Shown: in pieces, positions 7,260-13,846 of the stretch
How the letters are laid out: every line of letters begins with the position of its first letter
Position numbering within the stretch: the stretch's first letter is position 1
Source of the DNA: Methanomassiliicoccales archaeon PtaU1.Bin124
GTDB lineage: Archaea > Thermoplasmatota > Thermoplasmata > Methanomassiliicoccales > UBA472
DNA length: 64,000 nt
Direction: 5' to 3'
Assembly: GCA_002067865.1 (NCBI GenBank)
Contig: MVRC01000005.1
Location: forward strand, 62,001-126,000
Program-made: the position numbers and the translations under genes
Notes under the pieces: model-generated
The model's input: the letters and a program-made list of their open reading frames with translations, nothing else
The model's database searches: none
What the model was told of the DNA's origin: nothing

Positions 7260-7781
7260 ATGACGTTCGTGGATGAGCTGGTAGCGGGGATCCTGCGCAG
7301 CGAGGAAGGATTCGCGGAGGCTCTGCGCAAGATATTGGACGAGGACCTGAAGATATCCGTGCCTGAGTTCTGTCAGCTGACCGGACTGTCTCAGAGCACT
7401 GTCTACAAGATATTGCAGGACCAGAGGGAGCCGAACCTGCGCACGGTCAGGGCGGTGATCAAGGCCGTGCGGAAGCTCGACAAATATCCTGGCGGGGAGT
7501 TCATCGGCATCATCGCGGCCAAGCCGGTCCTGGTGAAGATCGAGGAGAGGATAGTCCAGGTCGGAGACCGTCAGGTCAGGGTAAAGGAATATCCGGCGGG
7601 GACCATGGAAGAGGCCATCATCGCGGCGGTGAAGGCGGAGAGGGATGGCGCATTGGCGATCGTGTGCGCGCCCATCATCGCACCGACCATCGAGAAGATA
7701 TTGAGGATCCCGGTCCAGGTGGTCATCCCGCGCGAGAGCGTGGTCAGGGCGATCGATCAGGCGGCGCAAAAGGTGTTCTAG
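7260..7781 (+). CDS. HTH transcriptional regulator with C-terminal sensor-like domain
   Basis: A 173-residue protein. Residues about 30-75 form an XRE/Cro-like helix-turn-helix (ISVPEFCQLTGLSQSTVYKILQ, then REPNLRTVRAVIKAV). The C-terminal domain (about 85-173) is alpha/beta, ending IVCAPIIAPTIEKILRIPVQVVIP, and resembles the domain of the archaeal COG1709 regulators. It starts four bases after the thioredoxin reductase stop and so probably shares its transcript. It may respond to redox state or a small ligand, but nothing in the sequence proves this. Confidence 0.75.
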   Translation: MTFVDELVAGILRSEEGFAEALRKILDEDLKISVPEFCQLTGLSQSTVYKILQDQREPNLRTVRAVIKAVRKLDKYPGGEFIGIIAAKPVLVKIEERIVQVGDRQVRVKEYPAGTMEEAIIAAVKAERDGALAIVCAPIIAPTIEKILRIPVQVVIPRESVVRAIDQAAQKVF

Positions 7782-7782
7782 A

Positions 7783-8550
7783 TCAGGCAGGCCGCTGCTG
7801 GGACTGGATGGTCTCCTGCTCCAGCTCGGCGAGTATCCTCTTCCTGAGCGCAAGGAACGCCGGGTCGGCCCGGTCCCTGGGGCGAGGTTGCTTGACCTCG
7901 AAGACCTCCTTGATCCGGCTAGGCCTGGAGGTCAGCACGACAACACGGTCCGCTAGGAACACCGCCTCATCCACCGAGTGCGTGACGAACAGGACCGTCT
8001 TCCTCGTTTCTTCCCAGATGCGCAAAAGCTCCTTCTGCATCTGATTTCTGGTCTGTGCATCCAGCGCTCCGAACGGTTCGTCCATGAGGAGGATCTCTGG
8101 GTCGTTGGCGAGCGCTCTGGCGATCCCGACCCGCTGCTTCATGCCGCCCGATAATTGCTTAGGGAGGTAGCTCTCGAAACCCTTCAGCCCCACCAATTCG
8201 ATGTACTTGTCAGACCGGACCTTACGCTCCGCGACATCCAAGCCCTTGATCTCCAGCCCGAACTCCACGTTCTTCCGGACATTGCGCCATGGCAGGAGGG
8301 CGAACTCCTGGAAGACCATGCCCCGGTCAGAACCAGGCCCATTGACCTCCTTGCCATCGAGCATCAGGCTTCCAGATGTCCTCTCTTCAAGTCCAGCCAC
8401 GATCCTAAGGACCGTCGTTTTTCCGCAGCCAGATGGGCCTAGGATGCAGACGAACTCCCCCTCCTTCACATCATAGGTGAAGTCGTCGATTGCGACCATG
8501 GTCCCTTCTTCCTTGGGGAATTCCTTGTGAAGGTTCTTGATCTGCAACAT
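7783..8550 (-). CDS. NitT/TauT-family ABC importer, ATP-binding subunit
   Basis: ATPase of 255 residues of the nitrate/sulfonate/taurine importer group. Motifs are Walker A GPSGCGKTT, Q-loop FQEFALLPW, signature LSGGMKQR, Walker B ILLMDEPFGALD and the switch HSVDEAVFLADR, all typical of SsuB/TauB. The frame opens at 8589, but the ATG at 8550 (MLQIKNLHKEFP) fits the family. It is the last gene of a three-gene operon (binding protein, permease, ATPase), four bases after the permease stop. The actual substrate is unknown. Confidence 0.92.
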   Translation of the reverse strand: MLQIKNLHKEFPKEEGTMVAIDDFTYDVKEGEFVCILGPSGCGKTTVLRIVAGLEERTSGSLMLDGKEVNGPGSDRGMVFQEFALLPWRNVRKNVEFGLEIKGLDVAERKVRSDKYIELVGLKGFESYLPKQLSGGMKQRVGIARALANDPEILLMDEPFGALDAQTRNQMQKELLRIWEETRKTVLFVTHSVDEAVFLADRVVVLTSRPSRIKEVFEVKQPRPRDRADPAFLALRKRILAELEQETIQSQQRPA

Positions 8551-8554
8551 TTGC

Positions 8555-9379
8555 CTACTCCCCCCTGGTCTTGAGGATGTAGTTCTCAATGTACTCTGCC
8601 AGGCTGACCGTGCTCAGGCCCAGCACTGCAAGGACGATGATCCCTGCGTATGCGTTCTCGATGGGCGCGTTGAATGCATAGTACCAGATGTACAATCCCA
8701 GGCCGCCCCCGATGGCCATGATCATCTCTGCCGCAACTATGCACATCCAGGCCACGCCCAGGCCGATGCGCACACCGGTCATCATGTAAGGAAGCGTGAA
8801 CGGAACGACGATCTTGTTGAAGATCTGCAATCTTGAAGCGCCCTGCGTCTTTGCCGCATCATAGTAGATGGGATCGACGCTCTTGACACCGAACGATACA
8901 CTGGTGATTATCGGGAAGACCGCTCCAATGGTGATGGCCAGGACCGGACCCCAGATATAGCTGAAGAGGACGAAGAATATCGGCACCCAAACGATCGGCG
9001 GTATGGGACGGAATATCTCCACGATGGGCTTCAACAATATCTCTGTGGTACGGGAGAAACCCATCAGAAGGCCAGCAGGGACACCGATCGCAAACGCGAT
9101 GATGAACCCCAACCCGAACCTCTGCACGCTGGCCCAGATATTTTCCCACATGGTCGTGCCAAATATCGGGTCTGGTCCGGAGAACGACGTGACCAGCGCA
9201 TCCCATACCTTGCCAGGTCCTGGCAGATAATCAGAATGGAGCACGACGGATGCGATCTGCCAGATCGCGATAAAAACGACTAATGAGATGATCGTGAACA
9301 GTACTTGCCGATACATGGTGTCGGCCAGAAGGAGGCCTTTCAGCCGCTTGACGAATTTTCTTCCCTTCTGGTCTTCCAT
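8555..9379 (-). CDS. NitT/TauT-family ABC importer, permease subunit
   Basis: Membrane protein of 274 residues with about six transmembrane segments, similar to SsuC/TauC. The EAA loop that docks on the ATPase is visible as DAAKTQGASRLQIFNKIVVPFTLPYMMTG split around the conserved G. The family motif RPIPPIVWVPIFF is also present. It lies between the binding-protein and ATPase genes, 67 bases after the former. Confidence 0.92.
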   Translation of the reverse strand: MEDQKGRKFVKRLKGLLLADTMYRQVLFTIISLVVFIAIWQIASVVLHSDYLPGPGKVWDALVTSFSGPDPIFGTTMWENIWASVQRFGLGFIIAFAIGVPAGLLMGFSRTTEILLKPIVEIFRPIPPIVWVPIFFVLFSYIWGPVLAITIGAVFPIITSVSFGVKSVDPIYYDAAKTQGASRLQIFNKIVVPFTLPYMMTGVRIGLGVAWMCIVAAEMIMAIGGGLGLYIWYYAFNAPIENAYAGIIVLAVLGLSTVSLAEYIENYILKTRGE

Positions 9380-9446
9380 ATTATCACGTCCGAATTGAGA
9401 GAAAGATAGAAAAAGGTTTCAATGCTCCCAGCTGTTCAAACTCGGC

Positions 9447-10553
9447 TCATGTTCCAGCTAGCCTGATCTCATATCCCTGTTGATTGGCATAATAGATGAG
9501 CAACAGGTGCTGGATGGAACCGGGTCCAGGAGTGGCCACGGTCTTATTCGCCAGGTCCGCGAACGTGTTGATGGAGTTCGCCACGACGATGGCGGATCCC
9601 TCGGCGTTCGCCAGGGCAACGATCTTGATGTCGGTGCCGGCGTTGATGCGCTGCTGCAGGGCAGGCGGGGCACCCAGATAGGCAACATCAATGGCGTTGG
9701 CCGCGAAAGCGGTCATGACCGCAGGACCCGCAGAGAAGCCTGCCGGGTTCGGCGTAGTTACCGTAACCCCATACATCTCGAACAGAGTTTGACCTCCCCA
9801 GAGGGTGGTGTTCATGGCGATGACGCGGGCGAACTGATGCAGGTCACCCGTCAGATAGCCCATGCTGACAGTTCCCAATATCGTGGAGCTGGGCTGGATG
9901 GTCTGTGCTGCCTGATAATAGGAGAGGTCAACGATGTTGTTGATGTAGTTGGTGCTGTTGGAGAAGCCTCTCTCCTGCAATTTCGCGGAGGTCACGATGT
10001 TCAGATCGATGAACTGGTCGACATAGAATGCCATGTAGTCCTTGACCTGCTGCGTTATCTCACTGACGAACTTGATGTGTTCAGTGGCGTTCTCGACCAC
10101 GACGGTCGACCTGCCGCTGAAGGCGGCTCCGATCTCCAAGGCCTTGGTATAGTTCGGCGAGGTCGGGTCGGACAGAGCGTTTTCCAACCACTGGTTCGCT
10201 ACGATATCGGCCTTTATGATGCGGGCCAATAGCTCTGCGTTGTTCCCGCTCTCCGCCCAGGCGGTCCTGGTCGCGATCACACAGCACGGGTGATTTTCCC
10301 AAACGTCCCCGGACCAGATAAGGATCTTACCGGTCCCAGCTACGACCGAGTCAGAGACATATGGCTCCCAAGATACCCCTGCTGACACGGTCCCGTTCGA
10401 AATGGCCGTCTTCTGCAGGCCTGGCGCTACAATGCTGTAGTAGACCGTCTTGTTCGGCTTGTTCCCGTTCATCGTAGTGAACGCGAAAACACCGGCAATG
10501 ACGATCGCCACGACCGCGATCACGGCGATGATGGTCAAAGTCCTCTTCTCCAT
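9447..10553 (-). CDS. NitT/TauT-type substrate-binding protein with circularly permuted lobes
   Basis: Membrane-anchored binding protein of 368 residues. Residues 6-27 are a signal/anchor helix. In this family the order is normally lobe I (GYLTGDLHQ, YLGAPPAL, ANAEGSAIVV, TVATPGPGSIQHLLL) followed by lobe II (VAPGLQKTAI, GVSWEPYVSD, ENHPCCVIA). Here the lobe II module comes first (about 35-210) and the lobe I module last (about 226-368, ending YEIRLAGT). The break falls where family members run on from LAGT into the K-T-V-Y-Y segment. The frame is intact and the operon complete, so the protein looks functional. Start: ATG 10553 after AAGGTG; a GTG lies at 10562. Confidence 0.88.
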   Translation of the reverse strand: MEKRTLTIIAVIAVVAIVIAGVFAFTTMNGNKPNKTVYYSIVAPGLQKTAISNGTVSAGVSWEPYVSDSVVAGTGKILIWSGDVWENHPCCVIATRTAWAESGNNAELLARIIKADIVANQWLENALSDPTSPNYTKALEIGAAFSGRSTVVVENATEHIKFVSEITQQVKDYMAFYVDQFIDLNIVTSAKLQERGFSNSTNYINNIVDLSYYQAAQTIQPSSTILGTVSMGYLTGDLHQFARVIAMNTTLWGGQTLFEMYGVTVTTPNPAGFSAGPAVMTAFAANAIDVAYLGAPPALQQRINAGTDIKIVALANAEGSAIVVANSINTFADLANKTVATPGPGSIQHLLLIYYANQQGYEIRLAGT

Positions 10554-10584
10554 GAAATACACCTTGAGCGTTTGTAGCCGCCAA

Positions 10585-10594
10585 CCATATAAAT
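10585..10594 (-). promoter_or_regulatory. TATA box of the NitT/TauT-type operon
   Basis: ATTTATATGG on the minus strand, about 35 bases before the ATG at 10553. The short leader contains the AAGGTG ribosome-binding site. Confidence 0.6.
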
Positions 10595-10858
10595 GATTTT
10601 CGTACAGTTCGGTTTACTCTATCCTAATTGTACAATTGGCTATTTTTTTATCCTTTTCCGATAACATCTGGAATAATTTGATTATCATAGGAATCGACGG
10701 ATTCCGGTCTCTATCACGATCGTGTTAACGACCCAAACTTCTCGCGCATCCCCTGGTCCGATGTTCTTGTTGGAATGATCGAACAGATATCAATATCCAT
10801 TGATTTTTTTGCTGATATCTAAAAAAAGTACCAAATATGCATTATTTTATAACGTAAG
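10595..10858. promoter_or_regulatory. Divergent intergenic region with several inverted repeats
   Basis: Non-coding A/T-rich region between the importer operon and its divergent regulator. It contains a 12-bp palindrome AATTGTACAATT (10626-10637), a 6-bp inverted repeat GGAATC-GACG-GATTCC (10690-10705), a 10-bp palindrome CACGATCGTG (10715-10724) and a repeated GATATC near 10788-10818. AAATATGC at 10833-10840 is a likely TATA for the rightward gene. I see no ORF. The repeats are candidate operators for the regulator encoded at 10859. Confidence 0.5.
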
Positions 10859-11314
10859 ATGAGGAAGATGTTCGAACTAAATGTTGTCAGCAACACGCCC
10901 TTGACGCCTTTGAAGGACGTGGACGAGGTCGCCCTTCAGTTCCTGCAGTCGATCGGTTATCTGCCCAAGGGGTATGACCCAAAGACAGCGGCTAGAAGCG
11001 TGGAGGATTCCGTGCCCTACCTGATGTTCATGGAGTGCTTCCTCAAGAACATGAAGAGGGTCTGGCTGGTGGAGGAGATGACGGTCAAGTTCGGCACGAC
11101 CAAACCGACCATCTACAGGCATCTCAACAAGTTGAAGGCCATCGATATCCTGGAGGAGGTCGATGTGGAACGAGATGGGAAGTCGCGTAAGGGCTACCGC
11201 ATCCGTTATGGCGACCTGAAGAAGGCCTGGAGCTTCACCGAGGCGAACGTAGAGATGGCCATGGAATCTTACCGGCAGACGCTGGAGCATATGCAGAAGC
11301 TGGTGGAGGACTGA
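10859..11314 (+). CDS. HTH transcriptional regulator, divergent to the importer operon
   Basis: A 151-residue protein. The C-terminal two thirds hold a winged helix: VWLVEEMTVKFGTTKPTIYR, then HLNKLKAIDILEEVDV and a basic wing RDGKSRKGYRIRYG, followed by a helix that may dimerise. The N-terminal 50 residues are of unknown fold. It is transcribed away from the NitT/TauT-type operon across a repeat-rich region, so local control of that operon is a reasonable inference. A TATA-like element near 10833 implies a leaderless mRNA. Confidence 0.72.
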   Translation: MRKMFELNVVSNTPLTPLKDVDEVALQFLQSIGYLPKGYDPKTAARSVEDSVPYLMFMECFLKNMKRVWLVEEMTVKFGTTKPTIYRHLNKLKAIDILEEVDVERDGKSRKGYRIRYGDLKKAWSFTEANVEMAMESYRQTLEHMQKLVED

Positions 11315-11316
11315 TC

Positions 11317-11604
11317 ATGTCCCCGGCCGAGAAGGTGCCCACGAAACTGACGAAATGCTCCAAGTACCGCATCGTCAGCAAGGGCGACCACAGCATGAAC
11401 GTCATCACCATCGGAGAGTTCCAGGGATATGTCCAGTTCGGACAGGACTCGGCTCTCTGCATCAAGATGGAGAGCGACAACCCCGGCCTGAACGGGTTCT
11501 TGCGCATCCTGCCCATCCAAAGCGTCCTTTACATCGACGTCCTCAAGACCAACGAGGAGGAAGAGGTAAAGAAGAAGGACTCTCCTCAGGTCTCCTACGG
11601 CTGA
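11317..11604 (+). CDS. Conserved-looking small protein, unknown function (95 aa)
   Basis: I do not recognise a family. The protein is soluble and predicted beta-rich (SKYRIVSKGDHSMNVITIGE, then GYVQFGQDSALCIKM and GFLRILPIQSVLYIDVL), ending in a charged tail (TNEEEEVKKKDSPQ). It begins two bases after the regulator stop and ends nine bases before elp3, so the three genes are probably cotranscribed. Base usage matches its neighbours. The even spacing and compact domain make it a believable gene. Confidence 0.65.
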   Translation: MSPAEKVPTKLTKCSKYRIVSKGDHSMNVITIGEFQGYVQFGQDSALCIKMESDNPGLNGFLRILPIQSVLYIDVLKTNEEEEVKKKDSPQVSYG

Positions 11605-11613
11605 AGAATTCTG

Positions 11614-13155
11614 ATGAGCCAGGACGAGTATCATCGCCGCCTCACCGAACTGATACTGTCGGGCGAGGTGAAGGACAAGGCAGGGCTGCAGAAGGCCAAG
11701 ATCAAGCTGTGCCGCGAACTGCATCTTCCCTCCGTTCCGCCCAATTCCGAGACGATCGAGAGGCTGGACGAGGAAACGTTCCGCCGCATGGAGGACATCA
11801 TCAAGCGCAAGCCAGTGAGAACACTGAGCGGAGTGGCGGTGGTGGCAGTGATGACCTCCCCCGCGCCCTGTCCTCACGGCCGTTGCACCTATTGCCCCGG
11901 CGGAGTCGACAACAATTCTCCCCAATCATACACAGGCAAGGAGCCGGCGGCCCGCAGAGCATCGTACAACGAGTACGATCCTTTCAGGCAAACAAAGGCC
12001 CGGGTGGAGCAGCTGGAGGCCATCGGTCACGACACGGACAAGATCGACCTCATCATCATGGGAGGGACCTTCACCTCCCGCCCGGTGGAATACCAGGATG
12101 GTTTTGTCAAGGGCTGCTTCGATGCGATGAACGGGACGGCGGCGAAGGACCTGGTGGAGGCACAATCGCTGAACGAGATGGCGCAACATCGCTGCATCGG
12201 CCTGACCATAGAGACCAGGCCTGACAGCTTCGATGCCGCCATGGCCGACCACGTCCTCCGCCTCGGGGCGACCCGGGTCGAGTTCGGCGTGCAGATACTG
12301 GATGACGACATCCTCCGCTCGGTGAACCGCGGCCACGGGGTTCAGGCCGTGATCGACGCCACCAAGGTGGCCAAGGACAGGGGGCTCAAGGTCTGCTATC
12401 ACCTCATGCCAGGGCTGCCTGGAGTGAACGCGGAGAAGGACATCGCCTCGTTCCGCATGATGTTCAGCGATGAGCGCTTCATGCCGGACATGCTGAAGAT
12501 CTATCCCACACTGGTGGTGGGAGGCACCCCCCTGCATAATGATTGGGTCGAGGGGAGGTACTCGCCATACACCACGGCCGAGGCCACCAAGGTCGTGGCC
12601 GACATGAAGGCGATGACCCCGACCTTCGCCCGCATCCAGAGGATCCAGCGCGACATCCCGGTGCAGCTCATCCAGGCAGGGGTGGACAAGAGCCATCTGA
12701 GGGAGCTGGCAAGGGATGAACTGGCGTCGACCGGGCGTTCCTGCCATTGCATACGATGCAGGGAGGTGGGGCTCAAGGGCATCAAGACCTTCCTGCCAGA
12801 GGAGGTGGCATGGAACAGGACCAGCTACCGTGCCTCGGGCGGCTGGGAGCATTTCATATCTGCAGATCTTCCCGCCTGCGATGGCTTGGTGGGATATGTC
12901 AGGCTGCGTCTGGGCGACCGGACGAGGACCGCCCGCGTCAGGGAGCTGAAGGTGTTCGGACAGATGGCCAGGCTCGGCCTCGATGGTAAGGTGCAGCATC
13001 GCGGCTTCGGCAAGGAGCTGTTGGCTCGGGCCGAGGCTTTCGCCCGGGAGGCTGGCTACGAGGAGATCGCGGTCACCAGCGGAGTTGGGGTCAGGGGATA
13101 TTATGCTGGCCTGGGCTATCGCCGTGAAGGGACCTACATGGTCAAGACCCTCTAG
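11614..13155 (+). CDS. elp3: Elp3, tRNA uridine-34 modification radical SAM/acetyltransferase
   Basis: Archaeal Elp3 of 513 residues that installs the carboxymethyl-type side chain on wobble uridine of tRNA from acetyl-CoA and SAM. The radical SAM cluster cysteines are C86, C91 and C94 in CPHGRCTYCPGG, an Elp3-specific spacing. IGLTIETRPD and VEFGVQILDDDIL follow in the barrel. The C-terminal GNAT domain has the acetyl-CoA loop HRGFGKELL and ends YYAGLGYRREGTYMVK. The protein is full length and no other Elongator subunits are expected in archaea. Confidence 0.95.
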   Translation: MSQDEYHRRLTELILSGEVKDKAGLQKAKIKLCRELHLPSVPPNSETIERLDEETFRRMEDIIKRKPVRTLSGVAVVAVMTSPAPCPHGRCTYCPGGVDNNSPQSYTGKEPAARRASYNEYDPFRQTKARVEQLEAIGHDTDKIDLIIMGGTFTSRPVEYQDGFVKGCFDAMNGTAAKDLVEAQSLNEMAQHRCIGLTIETRPDSFDAAMADHVLRLGATRVEFGVQILDDDILRSVNRGHGVQAVIDATKVAKDRGLKVCYHLMPGLPGVNAEKDIASFRMMFSDERFMPDMLKIYPTLVVGGTPLHNDWVEGRYSPYTTAEATKVVADMKAMTPTFARIQRIQRDIPVQLIQAGVDKSHLRELARDELASTGRSCHCIRCREVGLKGIKTFLPEEVAWNRTSYRASGGWEHFISADLPACDGLVGYVRLRLGDRTRTARVRELKVFGQMARLGLDGKVQHRGFGKELLARAEAFAREAGYEEIAVTSGVGVRGYYAGLGYRREGTYMVKTL

Positions 13156-13231
13156 CCGACCATGCTGGATTCATTATTATTATGACAAATGATTTATGGG
13201 CACATCACCATGCCATGAGAGGGATGGAATA

Positions 13232-13846
13232 ATGGCATGTCTCGTTTGTGGAAATCGCACCAGCGCAGGTGCGAGCCTTTGCAGTCGCTGTTTTAAACGG
13301 ATCGAGGACCCTGTTCAGAACCTCGACCTTGCCGCAGACCCCATGGCCGATATCCGCTTCACGGCCAAGAACAGCGCGATCCTACGCATCGGCCCCTCCT
13401 TCGTCGGGGAGGTCCACTTGGACAAAGGGATGGACCATTCCCTCACGTTCGACCGCATGGTGGGCGGGGCTGACAGGTCCCACATTCCATCCTTCATTGA
13501 CAAGTACTTCAGCGATCTCGGCGTCGGTCTAGTGCTCACCGGTGAGGAGAGGGTGCCCTCGCGCAAGCTGATCGGGGATATCATTACCGCCGCGGAGGGC
13601 ATGGAACTGGAAGGGGCCTACTGGGGCAAGGCATGCCTCCGCATGGGCAACATCATATCGCTGGCCGTGCGCAAGGCGGCATTGCTGCCATTGGAACCTT
13701 CCGATTCGTTCGCTCTGGTCGATGGTCTGCGCAGGAGGGCCAAGGCCATGTACGACCGGGCCCTGAAATATCCTGATCTGACCGAGATAGCCGAGAGGAA
13801 CATGGCCAAGATGGAAGGCTGGGCCATGTCGGAGGGGAGGGCATGA
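13232..13846 (+). CDS. Zinc-finger protein of unknown function, coupled to TPR gene
   Basis: A 204-residue protein. An N-terminal CxxC-x10-CxxC ribbon (C3, C6, C17, C20 in MACLVCGNRTSAGASLCSRC) precedes a mixed alpha/beta region without recognisable motifs (GPSFVGEVHLDKGMDHSLTF, then LGVGLVLTGEERVPSRKL). Start ATG 13232 follows GAGAGGGATGG. Its stop overlaps the start of the next gene by four bases, so the two proteins are made together and may interact. I cannot assign a function. Confidence 0.65.
   Translation: MACLVCGNRTSAGASLCSRCFKRIEDPVQNLDLAADPMADIRFTAKNSAILRIGPSFVGEVHLDKGMDHSLTFDRMVGGADRSHIPSFIDKYFSDLGVGLVLTGEERVPSRKLIGDIITAAEGMELEGAYWGKACLRMGNIISLAVRKAALLPLEPSDSFALVDGLRRRAKAMYDRALKYPDLTEIAERNMAKMEGWAMSEGRA

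Noticed and set aside
9447-10553. Explanation of the odd binding protein as a frameshift or two fused gene fragments
   Set aside because: One continuous frame covers both halves with one anchor at the front. The two modules are complementary rather than duplicated, so permutation explains it better. An assembly rearrangement cannot be excluded without reads.
11926-12999. A 357-codon open frame on the minus strand
   Set aside because: It is antisense to elp3, whose motifs are unmistakable.
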